In this document: positions 11,367-20,862 of the stretch, one piece after another | How positions within the stretch are numbered: position 1 is the stretch's first letter | Layout: the number at the start of each line of letters is the position of its first letter | Source: JACRLW01 sp050181465 | Lineage (GTDB): Bacteria; Planctomycetota; UBA1135; UBA2386 | Assembly (NCBI GenBank): GCA_050181465.1 | Contig: JBFXDD010000026.1 | Location: forward strand, 1 to 64,000 | DNA: 64,000 nucleotides | Direction of reading: 5' to 3' | Notes under the pieces: generated by a model | What the model was told of the DNA's origin: nothing | The model's database searches: none | What the model saw: the letters and a program-made list of their open reading frames with translations, nothing else | Made by a program: the position numbers and the translations under genes

Positions 11367-12227
11367 ATGACTCTCCTGTGCGGCACGCACTCCGGCGGTT
11401 TCCATGCCGACGACGTCCTCGCCTTCGCCTTGGTCCGCGAGTTCGTCGACCGCAACGCGGTGATCTTGCGCACCCGCGACCTCGCCAAACTGGCCCTGTG
11501 CGACGTGGTCTTCGACGTGGGCGGAGAGTTCGCACCGGAGCGCCGCCGGTTCGACCACCACCAGGCCGATTACACGGGCTCGCGGTCATCCGCCGGAATG
11601 GTGCTCGACTGGTTGATCGCCACCGAACAAGTCTCGCCCGAGTTGGGGAAGCGCCTGTTCGACGGATTGGTCGACCATGTCGATGCGGTAGACAACGGTC
11701 GTCGCACGCCCAGCCGCGAGGTGCCGTGCTTCACCTCCTTGGTCGGGTGCATCCAGGACAACGCGGCCGACGACTCGATGCTCGACGACTGCTATCGCGA
11801 CGCAGCGGACTTCGCCCAGCGGGTCGTCGGTGGGATACGCGCAGGCTTCGAGCGGGCGGCGCGCGCGCGGGCAATCGTCGTCGCTGAGATGGAACGCGCG
11901 GCGGCAGAGTCGCGGCGCATCCTGTTCTTCGACGAGTATCTGCCCTGGAAAGGCGCCTACTTCGAGAACGGCGGCCAGCACCATCCCAGCGAGTTCGTGC
12001 TGCTGCCGGTCGACGGCAACTGGCGCATCGTCGCGATCCCGCCGGAGCCGGGCAGCTTCAAGCAGAAGGTGCCGCTGCCCGAGGCCTGGGCCGGGCTCGT
12101 CGACGACGAGCTCGCGCGCGTCACCGGCGTCTCCGGCGCGAAGTTCTGCCACAAGAATCGTTTCGTCGCGGTGTTCACGACTCGGGACGGTGCGCTCGAA
12201 GCGCTTCGCGGCGCCGGTCTGACCTAG
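11367..12227 (+). CDS. MYG1 family protein (DHH-like metal-dependent exonuclease fold)
   Basis: A 286-residue cytoplasmic protein of the MYG1/UPF0160 family. It carries the family N-terminal signature THSGGFHADDVLA (residues 7-19) and the DHH-like metal site RRFDHHQ (D63, H64, H65), followed by a conserved helical core and the C-terminal FCHKNRF motif. Eukaryotic MYG1 is reported to be a 3'-5' RNA exonuclease; the bacterial role is not established. Length is close to usual bacterial members. Its TAG stop (12225-12227) shares two bases with the left end of repeat copy E, so the repeat may have supplied the stop codon. Confidence 0.9.
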   Translation: MTLLCGTHSGGFHADDVLAFALVREFVDRNAVILRTRDLAKLALCDVVFDVGGEFAPERRRFDHHQADYTGSRSSAGMVLDWLIATEQVSPELGKRLFDGLVDHVDAVDNGRRTPSREVPCFTSLVGCIQDNAADDSMLDDCYRDAADFAQRVVGGIRAGFERAARARAIVVAEMERAAAESRRILFFDEYLPWKGAYFENGGQHHPSEFVLLPVDGNWRIVAIPPEPGSFKQKVPLPEAWAGLVDDELARVTGVSGAKFCHKNRFVAVFTTRDGALEALRGAGLT

Positions 12228-12365
12228 CACAAACGTCGTCGCGAGCTCGATGCAGTTCGATGCCCGGCAAGGAGCTGCGTTGCTCGACGACCGAAGCGTG
12301 CCCGTAGCGACGCGGCCGGGCGCGAGTCGCGGCGACCGCAGCAGACGTTCACGAGTAATTCGGAC
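12226..12365 (+). repeat. 180-bp foldback repeat, copy E (degenerate)
   Basis: About 140 bp, lacking part of the left terminal repeat and the central palindrome region, but still recognisable from CCCGGCAAGGAGCTGCG and the right part GCAGACGTTCACGAGTAATT. The outer stem GCCCGGC/GCCGGGC is retained although the inner one is lost. It lies between the convergent ends of the MYG1 gene and the 1299-residue gene. Confidence 0.85.
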
Positions 12366-12389
12366 GAGCCGACCCGCTGTCGACTCCGC

Positions 12390-15300
12390 TCACCCGGCGC
12401 GCGACACCCACTCCTCGGCGATTCGGCGCAGGTCCGGCTCGGACTCGTTGCGACCGGCGAAGTAGAAGGTCTCGAGTCGCGTGATCGCGGATCGGAGTTC
12501 GGCGCGGCCGCTCTCACCGAGTTCGTTACGGCTCTCGATGCGCCGCAGCAGACCGAGGACGGTGATCGGCGTGATCTGGTCGGGGACCGCAAGGCGCGCC
12601 GCTGCAGCGGCTGCCGGCCCACGCCGAGACACGAACCACCCGCCGAACGCGATCACGAGGGCACCGAGGCCCGCGAACACCCAGCCCCACGGGAACGGCT
12701 CCTCGCCGATCTTTCGCGCGAGCTTCACCGTCTCCTCCGCCGTGATGAGATCGGCATCGAGATAGCGGTGCCGAAGCATCTTGACCTCGTCGACTCTCGC
12801 CGACGCGAAGCGGAACTCCTCGGCCGGGCGACCGAGATCCTGGCGCGCGACGAGCACCACGTTCCAGAGTCGCTCGGAGAGCACGCGCTCACGATCGTCG
12901 TCGAAGCTGCTCACCGAGACACCCTGGTCGTCAACTCGCTCGATCTGGAACTCACCTCCCGGCAACTCCAGGATCTCGTCGAGCTCCGGGACCAAGCCGC
13001 GTGCGATCGCTTTGATCTCGAGCGAGAGCTTGCCGCTGTCCGCCTTGCGCTCGTCGAGCACCTGGGTGATCTCGAGATCGCTGAACGGCCGCGCCGGTCC
13101 CTTCTCGCCGGCCGCATCGATCGGCACGACCGCCGACATCACCGGCAGCACTGCGAACCCCGAGGTGTCGAGGAAGTCGAAGTCGAAGCGGATCTGCGGG
13201 ATCTTGTCGATCTCCGGGCCCTTGGGCTGCAACAACAAGTACGCGTACGGCGTGGTACGCCAACCGTAGTCCTTGGTGTCCTTCGAGCGCACGTCGGCGT
13301 TGTTGAACGTCACCGACACGATCTCGAACTGCTCCTCCAGTGCCTCGCGAACCGACTGCTCGAACTTGTCGCGGTAGTTCTCCAGAGGACGGCCGTAGTT
13401 GTAGGCGTACGGCTGGTTGTTCTGATTGGTCAGATACTTGCCGAAGCCGCCGCTCTCGCGCTCGATCTCCTTGGTGTGCAGAAGGTCGATGTGAACTCCG
13501 AAGCGCTGCTTCCAGCCGATGCGATCCGCACCGTCGACGCGCGCCACGAGCTTCAACTCGGACACCAAGTCCTTGTAGTAGGCGTGGACCTTTCGCGCTT
13601 CCCCGGCCTGCGGATGATCGCCGACGATCTCGAAGCCGGCGTCGAGATAGCGCGACTTGATCGCCGCGTTCACGGCCGACATGCGGTTGAACAGGAGATT
13701 CGCGAAGCGCGCCATGTGACGCTCCTTGGCCTCACCAGGGAGGGCGAGGATCGCATCCCGAATCTTCTTGGGTTCGCGTGCCGCGAGACGAGTCTCCTGC
13801 GTGACCGCACCGAGGTCACAGGCGCCGAGCGCCGCGTAGAACCAGACCTCGAACGCCTCGGTGGATTCCTCGTCCTGATTCAGGTCGACGACCTTGCTCG
13901 CATAGAGCTTGGCGGCGCGCTCGAACGCCTCGAGGGCGGCGGTTCGCGACGCCGCGAACTGCGGATTGCCGCCGAGCTCCTGGCCGAAGTTGTTCATGTC
14001 GTGGACGACCGAGGCTTGCGCGAGCAGGAGCTTCCAGTGCTCGCCACGCTCACGGATCGCCTTGTCCAGGATCGCTGTCGCGTCGGCATAGCCGCGGAGC
14101 ACCTCGCGCTCGATGTCCTTCTGCTTGCGTCGCGTCTTCTTCTCCTCCTGCGTGCTGGGCTTGCGCCACACGGTGGCGAGATTCGCACGCATGCGTTGGA
14201 CCAGGTCGGCGAGGGTCTCCGGCTTCTGTTGATCGAACTTGCCGAACACCGCCTCGATCGCCTCGAGCCGATACACCTCGGCTGAGCTGTGCGCCTGGGT
14301 GAACGCATCGACGAGCATCGCCTCGTCGAGCACCTCGGCCGGCAACGCCCGGAACTCCGCGACCCACTTCTGCAGGTCCTTCAAGTTGCGCTCCTGCTGG
14401 GAGCGAGTCAGTGGGATGCCGTTGGAGCGCTGATCGAAGCCGTACATGAACATGTACGGATTGGTCTGGTTGGCCGCGTTCGGGTTGTGGTTCTGGGTCC
14501 AAACGCGCATGAACTCGCGCGCCAACTGCTTCGCCTCGTCGGCGTGAGTTGCAGCGAGCTCGCGGATGTAGGGGAACGCGTTCTCCGCTTCGCCGACCTT
14601 CAGGAACAGCTTCGCGACGGTCATCGCGAAGCGCGGCTTCATCGACGCAGGAAGCAAGCCGTACCAGGACTCCGACGGCACGACATCGAGCAACTTGCCG
14701 GGTTCGAGCGGTTGCACCGGCGAGTTGCGGTAGTCGCCGTAGTAGTTCCAGTAGATGTTGCCGTACGAGTCGCGCCGCATCTGCGGACCGCGCGAGCCGG
14801 TTGTCGAGTAGTCGTAGGAATGCGCCGCCTCGCGCATCCAGTTCTCGGCAAGGATCACGAGCGTCGACTTCCAGCCGTCGACCAGGCCGGGTGCACTCTG
14901 TAGCAGCGCTTCGACTGCCGACTTCTGCAGTTCGAGAGTTTGCTGCCGCGTCTCGACTGCGTTCGCGTTCTCGCGGAAGCCCGTCGCAGCTTGGCTGCCG
15001 ATGGTCGCGAGGATCTCCATACCGCGCTCGGGACGCGTCGTGAAACTCTCGACCAACCAGCGGTCACCGAACTCGGCGCGCACCTTCGGCGCGAGCTCCA
15101 CCGCACGGCGCAGCGCGACCGCCTTCTCTCCCTTGTCGATCTCTCCGGAGGCGAGTGCGGCCTGCGTGCACGACCACGCGCGCTCGAGCTGCGCCGCCTT
15201 CTTGTCACGCCGCCACTCCGCGACCGCCGCCTTGGCCAGGAGATTGAGCGCCTCGCGGTCGTCACTGGCCGTCGCCGCTTCGAGCGAAGGCAAGAACTCG

Positions 15301-16289
15301 CTCAGCTCGAGGTCGCGACCGAGGCCGTCGAGCAGCCACGCCACGGAACGGCGATCGATGAGCGCATTCGACTCGGCGCCCGCGAGTTCCCGCCGCAACA
15401 CCACGAGCAGTTCCTGCTCGACATGTCCGATCGAGAACGCTCGCTGCACGATCGGCGCGAACAGCACTACTTGCTTGCGCTCCAGCTTCTTCGGCGCGCA
15501 TTCCCAGATGCCGATCAGATCGTCGAAGGTGAAGTGATTCTCCTCACGCAACGACATCGACAGGTGGTTCTGGCGCGGATCCTGCGGGGTGTTGGGCAGC
15601 ATGCGCACGAGGTGCTCGTACACATCCATCTGCTGCGCCGCGTCCATCGAGAGCAGCCACTTGCGAACCTCACCCCAACGACCGAGGGTCACGTGACGCG
15701 CAAGGATCTGCACGTCGGTCGCGGCCCGGCGCTGCTGCCACTGTTGCGTGGCGTTCGTCTTGGCCTGTGTGCGGAGAGCCGCGAGCGCGGTCTCGTGAGC
15801 GACGACCTCGTTCACCACCGGGCCGGTGAGGTTCGGATCCCGATTCACCTTGGCCGGCGGCTTCGGCATCGTCGCGAGCAGCTTGTCGACTTCTTGCTCC
15901 GGAACCTCCTCGGGCAGCCGCTCGATCTCCGGGCTCGACTGCGCGGCGAGGATGGTCTCACGTCGCCGATCGAAGATCGTCTGCTTGACGAGTTGAATCC
16001 GCGGATCAGGCGGCGCTGCAGCGGCACCCGGCGCGGGCGGCCCCAGGCTGGCGGCCGGCGGATCCTGCGGCGTCGCGGTTCCGGGCGCGGCGCCGCTCAT
16101 CGTCACCCTCATGTCCTCGGTGACTTCGATCGCGGAGGTCACGACCACGCCCGGGATCGGCGCGCCGGAAACAGTGGTCAACCGACGGATCGGGACACTT
16201 GGCGTGACCGAACCTTGCGCACCGATCGGGGCACACACGACCATCGCGACGAACGGGAACGACAACAGCGGGAGCTTCGATCGACGCAC
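12390..16289 (-). CDS. Large secreted/anchored protein at the end of the MoxR-Bat cluster
   Basis: A 1299-residue protein starting at GTG 16289 with a signal peptide (MRRSKLPLLSFPFVAMVVCAPIGAQG). A Pro/Ala-rich linker is followed by a very long, mostly helical region without a recognised catalytic motif; the spacing of Ala/Leu helices suggests TPR-like solenoids. Near the C-terminus is one membrane segment (about 1205-1222, VFAGLGALVIAFGGWFV) followed by a short charged cytoplasmic tail of some 75 residues. The bulk should therefore be periplasmic. Position, strand and topology suggest it works with the upstream MoxR/vWA proteins, as BatD/BatE-like large proteins do in related loci. No known family is claimed. 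Confidence 0.75.
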   Translation of the reverse strand: MRRSKLPLLSFPFVAMVVCAPIGAQGSVTPSVPIRRLTTVSGAPIPGVVVTSAIEVTEDMRVTMSGAAPGTATPQDPPAASLGPPAPGAAAAPPDPRIQLVKQTIFDRRRETILAAQSSPEIERLPEEVPEQEVDKLLATMPKPPAKVNRDPNLTGPVVNEVVAHETALAALRTQAKTNATQQWQQRRAATDVQILARHVTLGRWGEVRKWLLSMDAAQQMDVYEHLVRMLPNTPQDPRQNHLSMSLREENHFTFDDLIGIWECAPKKLERKQVVLFAPIVQRAFSIGHVEQELLVVLRRELAGAESNALIDRRSVAWLLDGLGRDLELSEFLPSLEAATASDDREALNLLAKAAVAEWRRDKKAAQLERAWSCTQAALASGEIDKGEKAVALRRAVELAPKVRAEFGDRWLVESFTTRPERGMEILATIGSQAATGFRENANAVETRQQTLELQKSAVEALLQSAPGLVDGWKSTLVILAENWMREAAHSYDYSTTGSRGPQMRRDSYGNIYWNYYGDYRNSPVQPLEPGKLLDVVPSESWYGLLPASMKPRFAMTVAKLFLKVGEAENAFPYIRELAATHADEAKQLAREFMRVWTQNHNPNAANQTNPYMFMYGFDQRSNGIPLTRSQQERNLKDLQKWVAEFRALPAEVLDEAMLVDAFTQAHSSAEVYRLEAIEAVFGKFDQQKPETLADLVQRMRANLATVWRKPSTQEEKKTRRKQKDIEREVLRGYADATAILDKAIRERGEHWKLLLAQASVVHDMNNFGQELGGNPQFAASRTAALEAFERAAKLYASKVVDLNQDEESTEAFEVWFYAALGACDLGAVTQETRLAAREPKKIRDAILALPGEAKERHMARFANLLFNRMSAVNAAIKSRYLDAGFEIVGDHPQAGEARKVHAYYKDLVSELKLVARVDGADRIGWKQRFGVHIDLLHTKEIERESGGFGKYLTNQNNQPYAYNYGRPLENYRDKFEQSVREALEEQFEIVSVTFNNADVRSKDTKDYGWRTTPYAYLLLQPKGPEIDKIPQIRFDFDFLDTSGFAVLPVMSAVVPIDAAGEKGPARPFSDLEITQVLDERKADSGKLSLEIKAIARGLVPELDEILELPGGEFQIERVDDQGVSVSSFDDDRERVLSERLWNVVLVARQDLGRPAEEFRFASARVDEVKMLRHRYLDADLITAEETVKLARKIGEEPFPWGWVFAGLGALVIAFGGWFVSRRGPAAAAAARLAVPDQITPITVLGLLRRIESRNELGESGRAELRSAITRLETFYFAGRNESEPDLRRIAEEWVSRAG

Positions 16290-16396
16290 CTTCAGACCTC
16301 GACTTGATCAGATCGTTCTACGAGCCGCTCGCCGCGCGCTCGACACCGAGCACGCGCGCGACCCATGGTGCCGGCCCCAAGGGCCGACCAACGCAT

Positions 16397-16519
16397 TCAG
16401 GAACCGGAACCGTCCGCGGGCGGCCCCATCGACGCACCGCGCGCGTCCTTGGGCTGCTCGCCGTTGCCCTTGCTCTTGCCCTTGCTGCGACCGCGACCGC
16501 GACCGCTACCACAGCCTTC
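16397..16519 (-). pseudogene. In-frame Gly/Arg/Lys-rich tail after the TGA of the BatC-like gene
   Basis: Directly after the TGA (16520-16522) of the upstream reading frame, the same frame stays open for 40 more codons and then stops at 16397-16399. The encoded tail is hydrophilic and low-complexity (it begins EGCGSGRGRGRSKGKSKGN) with high GC at third positions. Bat-locus TPR proteins often end in such charged low-complexity tails. The TGA may therefore be a nonsense mutation, a sequencing error, or a read-through site. It may equally be a chance open stretch in GC-rich DNA. Confidence 0.35.
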
Positions 16520-17095
16520 TCATTGTCCGGGCAGGGGTAGTCCCTGCAGGTCCTGGATCTCCAAACGGGAGAGGACCACGGCTGCCTCGAGGTCCTTCTG
16601 GGTGCGCTTGGGATCGATCCCGGCTTCCGCGAGCAGACGATATTGCTGCCGCGCACCATCGATCTCCGGCTCCCAAACCTCGCGCGGCTTGCCTTCCAAC
16701 CGCATCAGCCAAGTGACGTAGTAGGCCGCGTTCGCGAGCGTCGATCGCGCGTCGGCGAGCAACCCGGAGTCCGCCTTCGGATCACGCTCCAATTCGTCGA
16801 CGAGTTCTTCGAGATCGCCGCGGGCTACCGGCAGCTTGCTCACGTGCATCATCGACTTCGCACGCTCGAGTCGAATGTGCCGACCGAGTTCGGTGCTCTC
16901 CGCCGGCAGACTCGCCAGCGCAGCCTCGAGATCCGCCACCGCCTTTGCGTGCTTGCCGTCGGTTGCAGCGGAGTGCGCAGAGCGCAAGAGGCCGTCGACC
17001 TTGTCGAGTTTCTCCAGATCTTGGCCGGGACCCTCGTGGAAGGCCCAGCCGCCGAGCGGCAAGAGCAACCAGAGGACGAGAAGGGGTGTTCGCAT
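16520..17095 (-). CDS. Secreted helical-repeat (BatC-like) protein
   Basis: A 191-residue exported protein; ATG 17095 begins the signal peptide MRTPLLVLWLLLPLGGWAF. The mature part is made of Ala/Leu-rich helices with TPR-like spacing (KHAKAVADLEAALASLP, residues about 48-65), and no enzyme motif. Its place between the vWA protein and the large anchored protein corresponds to the TPR-containing BatC/BatE slot in Bat operons, where such proteins scaffold periplasmic complexes. The frame continues past the stop as a basic tail (see 16397-16519). The function is inferred from context only. Confidence 0.72.
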   Translation of the reverse strand: MRTPLLVLWLLLPLGGWAFHEGPGQDLEKLDKVDGLLRSAHSAATDGKHAKAVADLEAALASLPAESTELGRHIRLERAKSMMHVSKLPVARGDLEELVDELERDPKADSGLLADARSTLANAAYYVTWLMRLEGKPREVWEPEIDGARQQYRLLAEAGIDPKRTQKDLEAAVVLSRLEIQDLQGLPLPGQ

Positions 17096-17140
17096 GGTCA
17101 ATCTCGCGGAAAAGCGACCTCTCGATCCGAAGTTGCCGCC

Positions 17141-18250
17141 TCAGGAGGCGGCAGCGGGAGGTGGGGATTCTATCGAAGCGGAGGCGGCTCGGGCAGGAGT
17201 CCTGGAAGTCTCCCGGTCTTCGGCCGGGGAACTTCGCCCGACCGGCCGACCGGGATCGTGGGTGGTGGCGGTGCCGACCGGGCTTCGACGTCCCGCTCGC
17301 CAGGAGCTTCCCGCGACCAAGAGGAGGAATGGCACGGCACACAGAAGGGCGGCCCCGAGCATCACCGCCATGAGTGCATACTCGCGCAGTGTCAGCTTCT
17401 CGAGAAGGGTCGCCTCCGCGGTGCGGGTGATCTCACGCACCATATCGGTCGGGATGTGCCGCTCGTTGCCGTTGTGGTAGAGCCCGCGCAGCCGCGCGGC
17501 GACCTGCTGCAGCGTCGACGAGTCCTGTCGCGATTGCCGACCGTCGATGAACTTGCCGACCGTGGGGTCCCCCACGCCGACGACCAGCACGCTCCGATAC
17601 GCCGGCGGCAACTTCGGCATGCCGGTCGGCGGCACCGTGTCGCCGTCGGTGACGAGCATCAGGATCGCGCTCTCCGCCCGCCACTCCTTGGCGATCTTGG
17701 CCGCCTCGCCGATGCCGTCGAACAGCCGCGTCTTGCCTGGTTCGAAGGCGTAGCGGAGCGGCAGGTCGCCGAGGATGTTGTCGACGACCCCGCCGTCCTT
17801 GGTGTCGACCACGACCGGCTTGGCGCCGTTGTAGGTCGCGATCACGCTGAGCTTGTAGCTGCCGATCGAGACGCGCTCGAACATCGAACGCAAGAGATCG
17901 CGAGCCCGCTGGCTGCGCCGTTGGGTTCGATTGGGGCCGGCATCATCGAGCAGCATGCTCGGCGACACGTCGAGGACGATCACCAGGTGCTGCATCTCCT
18001 TGTCGGCCTTCGCGTCGAGGACGGATCGCGAGACCGGTTCCAACTCGAACAGCGACACCGCGCCGAAGGTGAAGAGCCCGGCAGCCAACCCGCGAATCAG
18101 CGGCACGCCGCTCACCCACGCCGCCGGCTTGCGCTTGGGCCCGAACGCGAGCGCCGCGACACGACGGATGCGACGCAGGTGCCACAGCTCGATCACCAAG
18201 AGGAGCAGCAGCGCGCCGACTCCCGCAAAGATCGCCGCCTGCGTCACCAT
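17141..18250 (-). CDS. BatB-like membrane vWA-domain protein
   Basis: A 369-residue inner-membrane protein: N-terminal membrane segments (about 7-23 and 51-66), a periplasmic von Willebrand A domain with the MIDAS motif D94-VSPS, and a C-terminal membrane segment near 300-320 followed by a Pro/Ser/Arg-rich tail. The ATG at 18250 overlaps the stop of the upstream BatA-like gene by 7 bp (ATGGTGA), indicating translational coupling. An alternative start 7 codons upstream is possible. In the Bat/MoxR system such proteins are thought to be metal-dependent adhesion modules acted on by the MoxR ATPase; the client here is unknown. Confidence 0.88.
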   Translation of the reverse strand: MVTQAAIFAGVGALLLLLVIELWHLRRIRRVAALAFGPKRKPAAWVSGVPLIRGLAAGLFTFGAVSLFELEPVSRSVLDAKADKEMQHLVIVLDVSPSMLLDDAGPNRTQRRSQRARDLLRSMFERVSIGSYKLSVIATYNGAKPVVVDTKDGGVVDNILGDLPLRYAFEPGKTRLFDGIGEAAKIAKEWRAESAILMLVTDGDTVPPTGMPKLPPAYRSVLVVGVGDPTVGKFIDGRQSRQDSSTLQQVAARLRGLYHNGNERHIPTDMVREITRTAEATLLEKLTLREYALMAVMLGAALLCAVPFLLLVAGSSWRAGRRSPVGTATTHDPGRPVGRSSPAEDRETSRTPARAASASIESPPPAAAS

Positions 18251-19158
18251 GGCGTATGCCTCAGCCCGCATTGGAAGAGCGCGTAGGCGCCGAGCAGGCT
18301 GAGCCCGACGACGGCCAGGAGATCGAAGTCATCGATCTGTTCCCCGAGCACTTTCTCGACGCGCGCCGCCTGCATCTGATCGATATGGCGGAAGACTCGA
18401 TCGAGCGCATCGCGATCCTCGGGATTGAAGGCGTCGCCGCCGGTCCAACGCGACATGTCGATGATCTCGTCCGGCACCGGCGGTTCGGCGATGTGGATCG
18501 CGTAGAGCACGATCCCGTCGTCCTTGAGCCTGCGGGCGATCTCCTGCGGGCGGTCCCCGCCGAGATCGGCGCTGTAGCCGTCGCTGACCAGGATGAGGAG
18601 GCGATCCCCTTCACCGCGTTCGAGCAATACCTCGCGGCACGCCATCACGGCCTTGCCGATCTCCGTCCCGCCGAAACCCGGCGGAGCGCTTCGCGGGTTC
18701 ATGAACGGCGTCGCGCACTTGAAGGCGGTGGGATCGTTCGTCAGCGGCACCCAGTGCATGTACTGATTGCCGAAGAATGTGAGGCCGAACGCGTCCCCCG
18801 AGCGAACGTCGACGAAGCTCGCGATCGCCGCCATCGAGGCGTCGTAGCGATCCCCTTCGCCGAACTGCGCCGTCATGCTGCCGGAGACGTCGACGCAGAA
18901 CTGGATGTTGGTGAGCGATCGCTTCGAACGCGGCGCGCTCACCTTCTGCGGCCCCGCGAGGAGCAGGATCGCAACTGCGAGGATCAACGCCGGCAACGAC
19001 TCACCGGTGCGAAGGACTGCGTGCAGGACCCGCGACCCGCGCCGGGGCGAGTGATCGAAGGGCAGCGCCACGACTCCGTTGCGATGCCGCCACGTCGCGA
19101 CGAGCGCCAATACCGGCAGCGCGAGCGCGGTGAGGATCCACGGATAGAGGAAGGTCAT
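18244..19158 (-). CDS. BatA-like membrane vWA-domain protein
   Basis: A 304-residue protein with two N-terminal membrane segments (about 4-22 and 55-70), a vWA domain with MIDAS motif D90-VSGS plus the downstream threonine (GGTEIG) and aspartate (VSDGYS) of the site, and a last membrane segment near 282-297. This is the standard BatA layout. The start overlaps the preceding gene's stop by 4 bp (ATGA). It forms a pair with the BatB-like gene that follows. The alternative annotation, a generic 'VWA domain protein', would not change the inferred role. Confidence 0.9.
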   Translation of the reverse strand: MTFLYPWILTALALPVLALVATWRHRNGVVALPFDHSPRRGSRVLHAVLRTGESLPALILAVAILLLAGPQKVSAPRSKRSLTNIQFCVDVSGSMTAQFGEGDRYDASMAAIASFVDVRSGDAFGLTFFGNQYMHWVPLTNDPTAFKCATPFMNPRSAPPGFGGTEIGKAVMACREVLLERGEGDRLLILVSDGYSADLGGDRPQEIARRLKDDGIVLYAIHIAEPPVPDEIIDMSRWTGGDAFNPEDRDALDRVFRHIDQMQAARVEKVLGEQIDDFDLLAVVGLSLLGAYALFQCGLRHTPW

Positions 19159-19970
19159 GGCTTCGCGACCTCATCCGGATCGGGCACATCGCGATAGGGT
19201 GCCAGCAACGACTGCACGTCGATCGTGCGCGCGGCGGTCGGCCGGTGCAGCCATTCCTCCAAGGCCCGCAGCAATTCGCCGGCTTGCGGATGGGCGCGCA
19301 GGCTCTCGATGGCGAGCGCCGCCTTGGCGTCGCCGAGCCCGAGTCGCGACCGCCAGTGTGCGACGAGCAATCGTTCGAGGGCCGCGCGATCCGAATCGCC
19401 GAGCTCGCCGCGCATCGCCGACTCGACCAGGGGTCGAAGCCGGTCCGCCAGGGTGAGCGGCCGTAGCGCTGCTTGCTCGGTCGTCGCCTTCGCGCGGCGG
19501 CCGTAGAACAGGATCGCAACGAGTCCGATCAGCCAGAGCACACCCGCAACGACTTGCCAGGTGCGGTAACCGCCGACCTTCGGCGCGTCGCGCGGAGTCG
19601 GGTCGTCGGGCTCGATCGAGAACGGATTGAGCACCGACTTCACGAGCACGGAGATCGCGGGCAGCTCCCCGACCGGAGAGCCGTCCTCGCGAATCAGCCA
19701 CTGGCTGAGGTCGTGGCGGCCGGCGGCGTAGCCGACCCACTCGAGGTCGTAGCGAAAGTCGGTGCCGTGCGGCCAGGTCTCGACGATGCGCAACAGGATG
19801 GGCGCCTTGGGGTCGTCCGCAGGGCGCGCGACCAACTTCGATCCGGGCAGCACCACTTGGTCGATGCGCGCACGCATTCCGACGGTGGCCTCCCGTTCGT
19901 TCTTCGACTGTGCGCACAGGAGCGCGCCGAATGCGAGAGCGACGATGACGACGTGGACGTTCCTTCTCAT
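19155..19970 (-). CDS. Signal-anchored membrane protein of the MoxR-Bat cluster
   Basis: A 271-residue protein beginning at ATG 19970 with signal peptide MRRNVHVVIVALAFGALLCAQ, a beta-rich extracytoplasmic part (about 21-135), one membrane segment (138-156, WQVVAGVLWLIGLVAILF), and a cytoplasmic helical tail. Both ends overlap neighbours by 4 bp (ATGA), between DUF58 and BatA-like genes, the slot occupied in other Bat loci by a BatD- or DUF4381-like protein. Length and topology suit that, but I see no motif that proves it. An upstream in-frame extension inside the DUF58 gene was rejected as a shadow. Confidence 0.8.
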   Translation of the reverse strand: MRRNVHVVIVALAFGALLCAQSKNEREATVGMRARIDQVVLPGSKLVARPADDPKAPILLRIVETWPHGTDFRYDLEWVGYAAGRHDLSQWLIREDGSPVGELPAISVLVKSVLNPFSIEPDDPTPRDAPKVGGYRTWQVVAGVLWLIGLVAILFYGRRAKATTEQAALRPLTLADRLRPLVESAMRGELGDSDRAALERLLVAHWRSRLGLGDAKAALAIESLRAHPQAGELLRALEEWLHRPTAARTIDVQSLLAPYRDVPDPDEVAKP

Positions 19971-20836
19971 CGTGCACCTCGGGTGAGGACGCCGCGCGAT
20001 GCGAGGAAGTGGCGGACCGCCGGCACGAACGGCCGATCGGTTCGCAACACCAGGTGATCGACGGACGCGCGCCGCAACTGCTCGGCGATGACCTCGTTGG
20101 ACACCCCCAGCTTGCGACCGCGAGTCACGATCGGTCGGCCGGACTCTGCCTCGCGCCCGCGGACGAAACCCGCACCCGGCAAGCCGTCCTCCGCCGGATC
20201 GCGCAGTTGGATGACCACACAATCGTGAGCCTGGGCGAGCAGGCGGACCCGCTGGACGGCGCCGTCGTCGTGAAGATCACTCAAGATGACGATCAGCGAG
20301 CGGCAGTCGAGGCTGGCGCCGAGCTCGGCGAGCCGCTTGGTGAGGGTCGTGGGCTCATCGAACCGGACGCGCCGCAGTTGCAGCAGCCATTGGTAGACGC
20401 GCGGTCGCGACAAGGTCGGCCGCACCCGGAAGTCGCGGCCGCCGACGCCCAGCACCCCCACCGGGCTCACACGCTCGATCGCCGCGAGGGCGATTCCGCC
20501 GGCGAGCTGCAGTGCGATGCGGAACTTGGTGAGCGGAGTCGAGCCGATGGTCATCGACGCCGACGTATCGACCAAGAGATGACACGGCACCGTCTTGGGC
20601 GTGTCGTATTCCTTCACGTGCACACGGTTCGTGCGAGCCGTGATCCGCCAATCGATCGAGCGAACCGGATCGCCGTACTGGTAGGCGCGCGACTGCACGT
20701 ACTCGATGCCCGAACCGAGGAAGCGCGAATGGTCCGTGCCGTAGCTCAAAGAATCCGCGAGCCGCTTCACGGCGAGCACGAACTGCCGCGAATCGAGCGG
20801 GTCGAGTTCGTCGATGAGATGTTCGGCTGCCGTCAC
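19967..20836 (-). CDS. DUF58 domain protein
   Basis: A 289-residue cytoplasmic protein of the DUF58 family, always found next to MoxR ATPases. The family signature is plain at residues 48-69 (QSRAYQYGDPVRSIDWR and following ITARTN). It also has a degenerate vWA-like core with D90-TSAS. The GTG start at 20836 is supported by a strong AGGAGGT ribosome-binding site 4 nt upstream. It ends in an ATGA overlap with the next gene. DUF58 proteins are thought to link the MoxR AAA+ hexamer to membrane vWA proteins. Confidence 0.94.
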   Translation of the reverse strand: MTAAEHLIDELDPLDSRQFVLAVKRLADSLSYGTDHSRFLGSGIEYVQSRAYQYGDPVRSIDWRITARTNRVHVKEYDTPKTVPCHLLVDTSASMTIGSTPLTKFRIALQLAGGIALAAIERVSPVGVLGVGGRDFRVRPTLSRPRVYQWLLQLRRVRFDEPTTLTKRLAELGASLDCRSLIVILSDLHDDGAVQRVRLLAQAHDCVVIQLRDPAEDGLPGAGFVRGREAESGRPIVTRGRKLGVSNEVIAEQLRRASVDHLVLRTDRPFVPAVRHFLASRGVLTRGAR

Positions 20837-20862
20837 GTCGACCTCCTGTTGCTATGTCGAGA

